Below, in pieces: positions 25,069 through 33,881 of a stretch of DNA of 64,000 nucleotides. The notes under the pieces are model-generated. The model was not told the origin of the DNA, did not search any database, and saw only the letters and a list, made by a program, of their open reading frames with translations. Origin of the DNA: Ruegeria_B marisflavi (GTDB lineage Bacteria > Pseudomonadota > Alphaproteobacteria > Rhodobacterales > Rhodobacteraceae); the NCBI RefSeq assembly GCF_025673445.1, contig NZ_JAOVQN010000004.1, positions 186,001 through 250,000 of the forward strand, in the 5' to 3' direction. Positions within the stretch are counted from its first letter, which is position 1, and every line of letters begins with the position of its first letter. The translations under genes and the position numbers were made by a program.

Positions 25069-26814
25069 ATGTCCGACGCGTCTCCGACCCCCTATCAGGT
25101 GCTGGCCCGCAAGTACCGGCCCGAGACCTTTGCCGATCTGGTGGGGCAGGACGCGATGGTGCGGACGCTGAAAAACGCCTTTGCCGCCGACCGGATCGCG
25201 CAGGCCTTTATCATGACCGGCATCCGGGGCACCGGCAAGACGACCACCGCGCGGATCATCGCCAAGGGAATGAACTGTATCGGCCCGGATGGGAATGGCG
25301 GCCCCACCACCGAGCCTTGCGGCAAATGTGAGCATTGCGTCGCCATCATGGAAGGCCGCCATGTCGACGTGATGGAGATGGACGCCGCCAGCCGCACCGG
25401 CGTGAACGACATTCGCGAGATCATCGACAGTGTCCGCTATCGCGCCGCCAGCGCGCGCTACAAGATCTATATCATCGACGAGGTTCACATGCTGTCGACG
25501 AGCGCGTTCAACGCGCTCTTGAAGACGCTGGAGGAACCGCCGGCGCATGTGAAGTTCATCTTTGCCACCACCGAGATCCGCAAGGTGCCGGTGACGGTGC
25601 TGAGTCGTTGTCAGCGGTTTGACCTGCGCCGGATCGAACCCGAGGACATGATCGCGCTGATGCGCCGGATCGCAGATGCCGAAGGCGCGCAGATTGCCGA
25701 GGATGCGCTGGCGCTGATCGTGCGCGCGGCGGAAGGGTCGGCGCGGGATGCGACCTCTCTCCTTGATCAGGCGATCAGCCATGGCGCGGGCGAGACCAGC
25801 GCCGAACAGGTGCGCGCGATGCTGGGGCTGGCCGACCGTGGCCGGGTGCTGGACCTGATGGACATGATCCTGCGCGGCGATGCGGGCGCGGCCCTGACCG
25901 AGCTTGGCGCGCAATATGCCGAAGGTGCCGACCCGATGGCGGTTTTGCGGGACCTGGCCGAGATCACGCATTGGGTCTCGGTGGTCAAGATTACTCCGGA
26001 TGCCGCCGAAGACCCGACCGTATCGCCCGACGAGCGCGCGCGCGGTCAGCAGATGGCGGATGCGCTGCCGATGCGGGTGCTGACCCGGATGTGGCAGATG
26101 TTGCTGAAGGCACTGGAAGAGGTGGCCGCCGCCCCCAACGCGATGATGGCCGCGGAAATGGCGGTGATCCGGCTAACCCATGTGGCCGACCTGCCCAGCC
26201 CCGAGGAACTGATCAAGCGGTTGCAGGACGCGCCGCCGCCGCCGAACCCCGGTGGCGGGGTGCGCGGCGGTCAGGCCGCCCCGATCTCCAACGGGGGGAG
26301 CGCCAGCTATGCGCCGGCACCGCGCGGCGGTGGCGGTGGGCCGGTTGCGGCGCTGGCACAGGATGCGCAAACCGCGCTGGCGCGGTTTCCCACATTCGAG
26401 CATGTGGTCGAGCTGATCCGGGCCAATCGCGACGGCAAGCTGTTGGCGGATATCGAGATGGATCTGCGGCTGGTCAGCTATCAGCCCGGTCGGATCGAGT
26501 TCGAGCCGACCGAGCGCGCGCCCGCCGATCTGGCGCAGCGGTTGGGCAGTGCGCTGCAACGCTGGACCGGCAATCGTTGGGCGGTGAGCGTGGTGGCGCA
26601 GGGTGGTGGCAAGACCATTGACGAGGTCCGCAACGCCGAGAAATACGCGCTGGAGGAAAAGGCGCGGGAACACCCGCTGGTGCAGGCGGTGCTGGCGCAG
26701 TTTCCCAAGGCGCGGATCACCCATATCGAGACCCCGGAACAGCGTGCCGCCAAGGTGGTGACCGAGGCGCTGCCCGAGGTCGAGGATGAATGGGATCCGT
26801 TCGAGGACGGCTAA
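25069..26814 (+). CDS. dnaX: DNA polymerase III subunits gamma/tau
   Basis: A 581-residue clamp-loader ATPase. Walker A GIRGTGKT is at 51-58, the zinc cluster Cys84, Cys87, Cys90 (with Cys70) follows, Walker B is IIDEVHML, and the SRC motif is VLSRCQRF. The tau-specific region after about residue 375 is Gly/Pro rich, then a conserved C-terminal domain. It assembles the replisome in the cytosol. Unlike many bacteria, ybaB and recR are not next to it; they lie at 46926-47943. No SRP RNA is visible in the 204-bp upstream gap. Confidence 0.96.
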   Translation: MSDASPTPYQVLARKYRPETFADLVGQDAMVRTLKNAFAADRIAQAFIMTGIRGTGKTTTARIIAKGMNCIGPDGNGGPTTEPCGKCEHCVAIMEGRHVDVMEMDAASRTGVNDIREIIDSVRYRAASARYKIYIIDEVHMLSTSAFNALLKTLEEPPAHVKFIFATTEIRKVPVTVLSRCQRFDLRRIEPEDMIALMRRIADAEGAQIAEDALALIVRAAEGSARDATSLLDQAISHGAGETSAEQVRAMLGLADRGRVLDLMDMILRGDAGAALTELGAQYAEGADPMAVLRDLAEITHWVSVVKITPDAAEDPTVSPDERARGQQMADALPMRVLTRMWQMLLKALEEVAAAPNAMMAAEMAVIRLTHVADLPSPEELIKRLQDAPPPPNPGGGVRGGQAAPISNGGSASYAPAPRGGGGGPVAALAQDAQTALARFPTFEHVVELIRANRDGKLLADIEMDLRLVSYQPGRIEFEPTERAPADLAQRLGSALQRWTGNRWAVSVVAQGGGKTIDEVRNAEKYALEEKAREHPLVQAVLAQFPKARITHIETPEQRAAKVVTEALPEVEDEWDPFEDG

Positions 26815-26830
26815 GCGCCGGTGACGCGCC

Positions 26831-27304
26831 TCAGGCGATTGCCTTTTGCATGGTGATCGAGGTGGGCCGGTCGTAACCGGGATGTGCGGACTCTCCGGTC
26901 TTTACGAATCCCAGCCTGGCAAAGGCGGCATGGTTTTCCACCAGTTCGACCCGTGTCTCCAGCTCGACAACCGGCAGGCCCAGCGCGCGGGCGCGGACCT
27001 CGGCCTGGGTCACCAGCCGGCGGGCCAGACCCTGGCCGCGCATGGACGCATCCACCGCCAGCTTGCCGAGATAGAGCCGCCCCGGTTTGGCCGTCAGGAA
27101 AACCACCGCGAGCGGCGGTGTGCCCAGCGCCCAGATTTCGTGCCGTGCCGCATGATCCGCGACCGTCTTTTCGGTGAGCCGGTGCATTGACGAGGGCGGG
27201 TCGATCCGGCCGTCCATGAAGGCGAAGCTACCCCGGATCAGGGACAGGACCGCCCCGATCTGCGGGCTGTCCGGGGCGATCTGATAGGGTGTGCCAAAGG
27301 TCAC
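26831..27304 (-). CDS. GNAT-family N-acetyltransferase
   Basis: A 157-residue acetyltransferase. The acetyl-CoA motif is SMRGQGLARRLV at about residues 87-98, followed by a typical ELETRVELVENHAAFARLGF segment. The acceptor is unknown. The start overlaps the FAD oxidoreductase stop by 4 bp on the same strand, so it is coupled with it. Confidence 0.88.
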   Translation of the reverse strand: MTFGTPYQIAPDSPQIGAVLSLIRGSFAFMDGRIDPPSSMHRLTEKTVADHAARHEIWALGTPPLAVVFLTAKPGRLYLGKLAVDASMRGQGLARRLVTQAEVRARALGLPVVELETRVELVENHAAFARLGFVKTGESAHPGYDRPTSITMQKAIA

Positions 27305-28344
27305 AGCGAGGCCTGTGGGCGGAAATCGTCAGGGATGTTGTCGCGCCCCTCCAGCACCAGATCTGCCATCACCTGGGCCACCTTGGGCGCCATGCCAAAG
27401 CCGATCTTGAAGCCGCCATTGGCGATGAACTGGCCGGGAAAAAGCGGATGCGCCCCCAGCATCGGCGCACGCGAGCGCGAGCGCGGGCGCACGCCAGCCC
27501 ACCGCTCGATCACCTCGGCCCCGTGTAACAGCGGCACCGCCTGCACCGCGCGGTCCAGAACCGCGTCCAGCGTCGCATCGGTGCTGGTCGGGTCGTCATA
27601 GTCGCGTTCAGAGGTGGAGCCGATTGCTAGCGTGCCATCCGCATGGGGCACGATATGCACCGTATCGGCAAAGAGCTGCGCCGCCTGTCGCCCGGCATCG
27701 AACCGCAAGAGCGCGGCCTGGCCCTTGACTCCGGTGCCCACGGTGCGCCCGTGCGCGCGGTTCAGCTCTTCCAGCCCGGCGATGCCGGTGGCGTGGATCA
27801 CCTGCCCCCGGTCAGGTGCCTCGACCTGTACCGCGACCCCGCGCGTCACCAATGCCGCGACCAGCGCGGCACAGGCCCGGCGCGGGTGCATCCGGGCGCT
27901 GAGCGTATCATGCACCACCAGCCCGGTGGGCGAGGGCGGGCACCAGCCGCCCATCTCGCCAACCGGACAGACCCGCCATTCGGCTCGCCCCTGCCACAGG
28001 CTGCGGGCCTTCTCTGCCCGCTCATGCGCCAGAGCCACGGCGCGGTCATCGGCCAGCGGCTGGATGCGCCCGGTGCGGCCATAGCCGGGGGACACGCCGC
28101 CTGCCGCCTCGACCCCGGTCCAGAACCCTTCCGCCATGATCAGGCTGTCGAACTGGAACGCCTTCTTGGCGTTCCAGTTTTCCGGCACATGCGGGGCCAG
28201 CGCGCCAACCAAGCCGCCCGAGGACCCGGCCCCCGGTCCGAACGGATCGACCACCTGCACCCGCGCCCCGCGCGACACGCAGGCCCATGCGATGGAGAGG
28301 CCGAATATCCCCGCCCCGCGTATCGTCACATCGGCCATTGCCAT
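27301..28344 (-). CDS. FAD-dependent oxidoreductase, MnmC C-terminal-domain-like
   Basis: A 347-residue DAO-family flavoprotein: dinucleotide motif GAGIFGLSIAWA near residue 10, DPFGPGAGSSGGLVGALAPH for FAD contact, and late GVRPRSRSRAPMLG. It is divergent from mnmD, which encodes the methyltransferase half of MnmC. In Escherichia coli the two activities are fused and finish mnm5(s2)U34 in tRNA; this gene could be the FAD half (removing the carboxymethyl group). That is inference from context, since the family also contains amino acid oxidases. The start at 28344 (MAMADV) has AAAGGGA upstream. Confidence 0.75.
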   Translation of the reverse strand: MAMADVTIRGAGIFGLSIAWACVSRGARVQVVDPFGPGAGSSGGLVGALAPHVPENWNAKKAFQFDSLIMAEGFWTGVEAAGGVSPGYGRTGRIQPLADDRAVALAHERAEKARSLWQGRAEWRVCPVGEMGGWCPPSPTGLVVHDTLSARMHPRRACAALVAALVTRGVAVQVEAPDRGQVIHATGIAGLEELNRAHGRTVGTGVKGQAALLRFDAGRQAAQLFADTVHIVPHADGTLAIGSTSERDYDDPTSTDATLDAVLDRAVQAVPLLHGAEVIERWAGVRPRSRSRAPMLGAHPLFPGQFIANGGFKIGFGMAPKVAQVMADLVLEGRDNIPDDFRPQASL

Positions 28345-28393
28345 CGCCTGTCCCTTTCGCCAGTGTCGCGCCGATTTCGTAGGGGATATTCGC

Positions 28394-29059
28394 ATGGTTG
28401 ACCAGCAAGCGAAACTGAGCTGGACCGAGGACCGGGTGCCGGTGTCGGAGCAGTTCGACGACCCCTATTTCTCGCTTCAGAACGGGTTGGAGGAAACGCG
28501 GCATGTGTTTTTGGCGGGCAATGACCTGCCGGCACGCTTCGCGCCCGGATTTCACATTGCCGAGCTAGGGTTCGGCACCGGGCTCAACATGCTGACTGTC
28601 TGGTCGGAATGGGAGCGCGCGGGGCGAAGCGACCCGTTGCGCTTTACCAGTTTCGAGGCCTTTCCGATGGCGGTCGCGGATCAGGCCCGGGCGCTGGCGG
28701 TGTTTCCCGAACTTGCACCCTGGGCGGCGCGGTTTCTGGAGACGTGGAAAGGTGGCGCTTGCGATCTTGGCACCCTGCACCTGACGGTTGTCGAAGGCGA
28801 TGCGCGCCTGACGCTGCCCGATTGGGACGGTCTTGCCGACGCCTGGTTTCTGGACGGGTTTTCCCCGGCCAAGAATCCGGAGCTCTGGGGACAGGAATTA
28901 CTGACCCATGTCGCAAACCACACAGCGCCCGGGGGCACTGTTGCGACATACTCGGCGGCAGGATTCGTTCGGCGCGGATTGGAAGCGGCGGGGTTCACCG
29001 TGACCCGCAGCCCGGGATACGGGCGGAAACGTCACATGACACAAGGTCTGAAGGCATGA
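28394..29059 (+). CDS. mnmD: tRNA (5-methylaminomethyl-2-thiouridylate) methyltransferase MnmD (MnmC N-terminal domain)
   Basis: A 221-residue SAM methyltransferase corresponding to the N-terminal half of MnmC. Family phrases are FHIAELGFGTGLN (SAM site, about 56-68), DAWFLDGFSPAKNPELW and GGTVATYSAAGFVRRGL. It methylates the aminomethyl group at wobble U34. The start is ATG 28394 (MVDQQAKLSW). The FAD domain is encoded separately and divergently 49 bp away. It overlaps the next gene by 4 bp. Confidence 0.9.
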   Translation: MVDQQAKLSWTEDRVPVSEQFDDPYFSLQNGLEETRHVFLAGNDLPARFAPGFHIAELGFGTGLNMLTVWSEWERAGRSDPLRFTSFEAFPMAVADQARALAVFPELAPWAARFLETWKGGACDLGTLHLTVVEGDARLTLPDWDGLADAWFLDGFSPAKNPELWGQELLTHVANHTAPGGTVATYSAAGFVRRGLEAAGFTVTRSPGYGRKRHMTQGLKA

Positions 29060-29961
29060 CAGCGGCAACGATGCGGGTACAACAGAACAACATTCCCGCA
29101 GGCATCGCGCTGATGCTGGCGGCGACGGTGGTGTTCGCGCTGCAAGACGGGATCTCTCGCCATCTGGCGTCGAGCTACAATACCTACATGGTGGTGATGA
29201 TCCGCTATTGGTTCTTTGCTGCCTTTGTCATCGCCCTGGCGGCGCGGTCGCGCGGCGGTCTGCGCGCGGCGGTGCGGACCGGCCAACCTGGAATGCAGAT
29301 TTTTCGCGGCCTGCTGCTGGCCGGTGAAATCTGTGTCGCCGTCTTTGGCTTTACCGTGCTGGGCCTGATCGAGAGCATGGCGGTCTTTATCTGCTATCCG
29401 CTGTTGGTGGCGGCCCTGTCGGGGCCGGTTCTGGGCGAAAAGGTTGGCTGGCGGCGGTGGAGCGCCATTGGTGTCGGGCTGGTCGGCGTGCTGATCATTC
29501 TTCAGCCGGGCATGGGGGTGTTCAACCCCTGGGCCATCGTGCCGCTAATTTCGGCCTTTATGTTCGCGCTTTACGGCCTGCTGACCCGCTATGTCGCGCG
29601 GCAGGACAGTACCGCGACCAGTTTCTTCTGGACCGGTACGGTTGGTGCCGTCGCCATGACGGCCGTCGGCCTGTGGTTCTGGGAGCCGATGAGTGCCGCA
29701 GATTGGCGCTGGATGGCGGTTCTTTGCGTTACCGGTGCCATGGGGCACTGGTTGCTGATCAAGTGCTACGAGATGGCCGAGGCCAGCGCGGTGCAACCCT
29801 TTGCCTATTTCCACCTGATGTGGACCTCGATCCTGGGGATCACGATCTTTGGCGAGACCCTGCGCAGCGCCGTGATCATCGGCGCCACGCTGATCGTCGC
29901 CGCGGGCCTGTTCACCCTATGGCGCGAACGCGCGCAGCGTCGCGCCGGCAAGCTCGGCTGA
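29056..29961 (+). CDS. EamA/DMT-family transporter
   Basis: A 301-residue membrane protein with ten hydrophobic segments in two EamA repeats (about 15-140 and 155-290). The substrate is unknown; relatives export amino acids or metabolites. It starts inside the mnmD stop (ATGA). Its last 45 bp overlap the convergent transglycosylase gene. Confidence 0.9.
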   Translation: MTAATMRVQQNNIPAGIALMLAATVVFALQDGISRHLASSYNTYMVVMIRYWFFAAFVIALAARSRGGLRAAVRTGQPGMQIFRGLLLAGEICVAVFGFTVLGLIESMAVFICYPLLVAALSGPVLGEKVGWRRWSAIGVGLVGVLIILQPGMGVFNPWAIVPLISAFMFALYGLLTRYVARQDSTATSFFWTGTVGAVAMTAVGLWFWEPMSAADWRWMAVLCVTGAMGHWLLIKCYEMAEASAVQPFAYFHLMWTSILGITIFGETLRSAVIIGATLIVAAGLFTLWRERAQRRAGKLG

Positions 29962-31890
29962 GAACGGGATCGGCAGCGGCTCCTGCCCCAGCCGGGCGCG
30001 GTAGACCGGCAGGCTTTCGGTGACCCGCATGATGTAATTGCGGGTTTCTTCGAAGGGGATGTGCTCGATCCAGTCGACAATGTCGGGGGTACCGCTGCGC
30101 GGGTCGCCGAACCGCTCCATCCAGCTGATGGGACGATTGGGACCGGCGTTGTAACCTGCGGCCATCATCACGACGTTGCCGTCGAAATCGCCCGCCAGCC
30201 CGGCCAGATAGTTGGCGCCCAGCTTTGCATTGTATTGCCAGTCCCGGGTCAGGCTGTCGGTCGAGTGCCCGCCCAGAATGCCCAGGCCATCGGCCACCAG
30301 CCGCGCGGTCGCAGGCATCACCTGCATCAGCCCGCGTGCGCCTGCGCCGCTGATCACCACCGGGTCGAACTCGCTTTCGCGGCGGGCGATGGACAGCACC
30401 ATTTCCGGCGCCATGGGCAGTTTCAGGTCAGCCACCGGGTGCAGAGGGTAATAGGCCCCGGCCAGCACCACCCCTTCTTGCGCCTTGCGCTTGGCGATCA
30501 TCAGCGCCAGATGCGGCTCGCCCATGTCCATCGCCATCTCGGCCAGTTGCGAGGCCTGTTGCTGGTCCAGGCTCTCGGCCAGGTGGGTCAGGAAGCGTTC
30601 GGCAAGGTCCAGTTCTCCCGCCCGAAGCAACAGCAATCCAGCCTCCAGCACGCTGGACGTCATGAACGGCGCATCGCGCCAGGGCGGGTTCTTTGGCGGT
30701 GTCCTGAGCGTCGGGTCAAAGGGCCGCCCGATCCGTTCGGCTGCCAACAGGCCATAGAACGAGGTCTGGTTTTCGGCCCCGATCGCATAGGCGGCATGCG
30801 CCTTGTCCGCCTCGCCCAGTGCCGCATAGGCACGGCCCAGCCAATAGCCCGACCGCCCCTTGGAAATCGGCGAGGTCACCGCCGCATCGAAGCGCTGGAA
30901 ATGTGCGACGGACGTGGTGGGATCGTTCAGCTTGGCCAGCGCGATATAGCCCGCGATCCATTCCAGTTCGGCATAGGTGTATCCCATCGCGGGGGTCATG
31001 AAATGCAGCGCCGCCACCTTGTAAGCCTGCTCGTTGCGGTCCTGACGCATCAGCAGCCGGGCAAGCCGGGCGCGGGCGTTGCCCCATTTGTCGGGTTCGC
31101 CCAGCGCGGCGGCACTGGTGGACCGTTCCAGCATCAACTCGATGGCACTGTCGTCCAGTTCCTTTCGGTCGCGCCAGACAAACCGGTCATGGGCCAGCCC
31201 CGGCGCATCGGCCAGACTTGCCGGGACGGCCGCAATCAACGTATCCACCCCGGGCTCCATATCCTTGAGCGCGATGCGGGCCGCCGCCAGTTTGCGGTGA
31301 TCCTCGTCCACCAGGGACAGCATCTGCCGGGCGCTGATCGTGTAGCCCTCCCACAGCATACGGTCCAGACGCGCCTCGTGATGCGGTCGCAAAAGCTTGC
31401 CGAAGTTCTCGACAAAATCCTTCTGCAATCCGGCCCCCATCGGCAGGGTGCGCCAGGCCTTGACCAGTTCGGCCTCGGCATCGCCGCGCTGTCCCTTGGC
31501 GATCAGTGCAACCGCGTAGTTCAGAACGCCTTCGGCGCTTTGCGGCGGCAGACCTGCGTAGAATTTCAGCACGCGGTCGGGATCGGCATTGGTGAACTGC
31601 GGCTCGGACTGCTTGCGCAGATAGTCCATGCCGGGCCAGTCCGCGCGCCTTTCGGCAAACACCAGCGCATCGCCATCGGTGCCATAGCTGCGGCGCAACC
31701 AATGCCAGACGATCAGATCCCGCGACACCGACCCGCGCGCGCCTGCGATCTCCAGCGCCTCGGTCCAGTTTTCGTCGCGCATCTCGCGCAGTGCTGCGCG
31801 CAGATTCGCCGCCGCATCCGCCCAAACCGGGGCCACAAACGTGAGACACCAGAAAATCATGGCCGCCAAGGCGGTCGGAAGACGGGTCAT
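29917..31890 (-). CDS. Soluble lytic murein transglycosylase (Slt70-like)
   Basis: A 657-residue periplasmic enzyme that cleaves peptidoglycan to 1,6-anhydro-muropeptides. The signal peptide runs about 1-25 (ending VWADA). A long helical superhelix domain follows, then the SLT domain with the catalytic Glu in RRESEFDP and GLMQVMPATA. The start at 31890 (MTRLPT) places the signal peptide at the N-terminus. It is divergent from dapA and overlaps the EamA gene end by 45 bp. Confidence 0.93.
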   Translation of the reverse strand: MTRLPTALAAMIFWCLTFVAPVWADAAANLRAALREMRDENWTEALEIAGARGSVSRDLIVWHWLRRSYGTDGDALVFAERRADWPGMDYLRKQSEPQFTNADPDRVLKFYAGLPPQSAEGVLNYAVALIAKGQRGDAEAELVKAWRTLPMGAGLQKDFVENFGKLLRPHHEARLDRMLWEGYTISARQMLSLVDEDHRKLAAARIALKDMEPGVDTLIAAVPASLADAPGLAHDRFVWRDRKELDDSAIELMLERSTSAAALGEPDKWGNARARLARLLMRQDRNEQAYKVAALHFMTPAMGYTYAELEWIAGYIALAKLNDPTTSVAHFQRFDAAVTSPISKGRSGYWLGRAYAALGEADKAHAAYAIGAENQTSFYGLLAAERIGRPFDPTLRTPPKNPPWRDAPFMTSSVLEAGLLLLRAGELDLAERFLTHLAESLDQQQASQLAEMAMDMGEPHLALMIAKRKAQEGVVLAGAYYPLHPVADLKLPMAPEMVLSIARRESEFDPVVISGAGARGLMQVMPATARLVADGLGILGGHSTDSLTRDWQYNAKLGANYLAGLAGDFDGNVVMMAAGYNAGPNRPISWMERFGDPRSGTPDIVDWIEHIPFEETRNYIMRVTESLPVYRARLGQEPLPIPFSAELAGATLRAFAP

Positions 31891-31985
31891 CCCTTGCATT
31901 TCCTGTCGAACCAAGGCTAGAGCCTTTCACGTTAAACCTTGCGCGGTCGGGATCAAATCACATTCCCGCCCTTGTGAGGAACCGG

Positions 31986-31999
31986 CGGGCAATTGCCCG
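31986..31999. promoter_or_regulatory. Perfect palindrome upstream of dapA
   Basis: CGGGCAATTGCCCG is a perfect 14-bp dyad, 29 bp before the dapA start and 96 bp before the transglycosylase start. It could be a regulator site or a hairpin in the dapA leader. No known operator is recognised. Confidence 0.35.
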
Positions 32000-32028
32000 T
32001 TTGCCATGCAATCTAGGGAGCATTTTCC

Positions 32029-32901
32029 ATGTTCAAAGGCTCGATGCCTGCACTCGTCACCCCGTTCCGCAACGGCGAGCTGGACCTGGACACGCTCAAA
32101 CGTCTGGTCGAGTGGCAGATCGGCGAAGGATCGACCGGTCTGGTTCCCGTTGGCACCACCGGCGAAAGCCCGACGCTGACACATGAGGAACACGAAACCG
32201 TCGTGGCCGAAGTGGTCAAGGCCGCCGCCGGTCGTGTGCCGGTGATCGCGGGCGCGGGGTCGAACAACACGGTCGAGGCGATCCGCTTTGTCCAGTTCGC
32301 GGAAAAGGTCGGCGCCGACGCGGCCCTGGTGGTGACGCCCTATTACAACAAGCCGACCGCACGCGGGCTGATCGCGCATTTCACCGCGCTGCACGATTGC
32401 GCCAATATCCCGATCATCATCTACAATATCCCCGGCCGCTCGGTCATCGACATGAAACCCGCGACCATGGGCGCGCTGGCCAGGCTGCCACGCATTGTGG
32501 GCGTCAAGGATGCCACCGGCGATCTGGCCCGGGTCAGCCAGCAGCGTGCCGCCTGCGGCCCGGACTTCATCCAGCTCTCGGGCGAGGATGCCACCGCGCT
32601 GGGCTTCAACGCGCATGGCGGGGTGGGCTGTATTTCGGTCACCGCCAACGTCGCGCCGCGGCTCTGTGCCGAGTTCCAGCAGGCCACCCTTGCCGGTGAC
32701 TACGCCAAGGCGCTCGACTATCAGGACCGGCTGATGCCCCTGCACGAGGCGATCTTTATCGAGCCGGGTCTGGTCGGCGCCAAATATGCCCTGTCGAAAC
32801 TGGGCCTGTGCAGCGAAGAGGTCCGCTCGCCCCTGACCGGTCTCGAAGACAGCACCAAGGCCGCCATCGACGCGGCGATGAAGCACGCCGGGCTGCTTTA
32901 A
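32029..32901 (+). CDS. dapA: 4-hydroxy-tetrahydrodipicolinate synthase
   Basis: A 290-residue aldolase condensing pyruvate with aspartate semialdehyde in lysine and meso-diaminopimelate synthesis. Schiff-base Lys160 is in VGVKDATGD, Tyr132 in IYNIPGR, and Thr44-Thr45 in GTTGE. Length and start (MFKGSMPALVTPF) are typical. The divergent transglycosylase also acts on cell wall, but the genes do not share a transcript. The terminator hairpin at 32916-32940 lies 15 bp downstream. Confidence 0.96.
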   Translation: MFKGSMPALVTPFRNGELDLDTLKRLVEWQIGEGSTGLVPVGTTGESPTLTHEEHETVVAEVVKAAAGRVPVIAGAGSNNTVEAIRFVQFAEKVGADAALVVTPYYNKPTARGLIAHFTALHDCANIPIIIYNIPGRSVIDMKPATMGALARLPRIVGVKDATGDLARVSQQRAACGPDFIQLSGEDATALGFNAHGGVGCISVTANVAPRLCAEFQQATLAGDYAKALDYQDRLMPLHEAIFIEPGLVGAKYALSKLGLCSEEVRSPLTGLEDSTKAAIDAAMKHAGLL

Positions 32902-32908
32902 AAGCCGG

Positions 32909-32940
32909 AAAAAAACCGGCGCCCGATCACTGGGCGCCGG
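32909..32940 (-). terminator. Intrinsic terminator of the xsc-pta-soeABC unit
   Basis: A perfect 9-bp stem, CCGGCGCCC (32916-32924) and GGGCGCCGG (32932-32940), with a 7-base loop. On the minus strand it is followed by seven T residues (32915-32909), so it is a classic terminator for the soeC side. It may also stop dapA transcripts from the other side, but without a good U-tract. Confidence 0.85.
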
Positions 32941-32944
32941 ACTA

Positions 32945-32970
32945 CTGCTTCTTTCTGGTCAAAAATACTC
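32945..32970 (-). repeat. Downstream repeat, copy A
   Basis: On the minus strand this reads GAGTATTTTTGACC then AGAAAGAAGCAG. It is identical in 25 of 26 positions to copy B at 56566-56591. Both copies lie downstream of a gene's stop and in the same orientation as that gene; here it sits between the soeC stop and the terminator hairpin. Confidence 0.75.
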
Positions 32971-32993
32971 AAATCGAGGCGTTGCCGTGCAGG

Positions 32994-33881
32994 CTAACGT
33001 TTGCCGTAGTAGAGCCCGACCACATGTTCCGCCTGCGCAAAGAACAGCCAGCGCGACGTGGCGATGCCGATCAGATGTGCGATCACGGCAATCAGGGCGA
33101 GCAGATGTTTGACGATCACGTCATGCACCGGCACCAGCAACAGCACCAGCGGCAGGACAAAGCCAAAGCCCAAGGCCATCATCCGCAGCTTTGCCGCGTG
33201 TTTGCGGCCGACGACATGCACGAATTCCCGCAGCAGGTAGTTGGATCCTGTATGCGGCGGCTCAAAGGCGCGCACCTTGCCGCGCGATCCCAGCCCGGTC
33301 GCGGTTCCGATATTCGTGCCGGAGTTGGCCAGCGCGGTGTCGCCCTGTTTCCAGTAGGCCAGTTGCACCGCACCCGCGATCAGCAGCAGAACGATTGCGG
33401 CGGTGTTCTGGCCGGCCAGCAGCGCGCCGCCAGCCAGGCTGAAGGACAAGAACATCGCTGGCGTCAGGTTCATGTTCCAGCGCGGAATGGTCTTGAGCTG
33501 CGCATAGATCATCGACGTGGTGAACACAGTGATCAGCGACAGCGCCGCGCCCAGCCAGCCCAGCAGGCCCCAGCTCTGGTCCAGGAAGATGACGCCGACG
33601 GCGTAAAGCCCCATGACGATCAGCGCCGCGACCGCAAAGCAGCCTTCGCGGCTCAGCCAGCTTGTCCGCCACTGGCTGAACGCCTTCCAGGCGCGCTCGG
33701 GGTGGCCGAGGTGGAATGTCGAGGCCAGAAGCCCGCCGACGGCCAGACCATAGGCGATGGCGAAGAAGACAAAGGCCACCCAGCCCGATACATTCGGCAG
33801 GCCAAGGCCGAGAAAGGCCAGAAGGCCAAAGCCCAGTCCGGACAAGGTGGTAAAGATGATGACGGAAGGAGCGGGATGCAT
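32994..33881 (-). CDS. soeC: Membrane anchor subunit of sulfite dehydrogenase, DmsC/NrfD-like
   Basis: A 295-residue integral membrane protein with about eight helices, matching the DMSO reductase anchor (DmsC) family. It would bind quinone and pass electrons from SoeB into the respiratory chain. The ATG overlaps the soeB stop by 1 bp (TGATG). Its position in the xsc-pta cluster supports a sulfite dehydrogenase role rather than DMSO reduction. It is the last gene before the terminator. Confidence 0.85.
   Translation of the reverse strand: MHPAPSVIIFTTLSGLGFGLLAFLGLGLPNVSGWVAFVFFAIAYGLAVGGLLASTFHLGHPERAWKAFSQWRTSWLSREGCFAVAALIVMGLYAVGVIFLDQSWGLLGWLGAALSLITVFTTSMIYAQLKTIPRWNMNLTPAMFLSFSLAGGALLAGQNTAAIVLLLIAGAVQLAYWKQGDTALANSGTNIGTATGLGSRGKVRAFEPPHTGSNYLLREFVHVVGRKHAAKLRMMALGFGFVLPLVLLLVPVHDVIVKHLLALIAVIAHLIGIATSRWLFFAQAEHVVGLYYGKR

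Noticed and set aside
27301..29059. A frameshifted or broken MnmC
   Set aside because: The two halves are on opposite strands with separate starts and both reading frames are intact.
30061..31920. A 619-codon open frame on the plus strand
   Set aside because: It lies opposite the lytic transglycosylase gene, has no recognisable motif and no ribosome-binding site.
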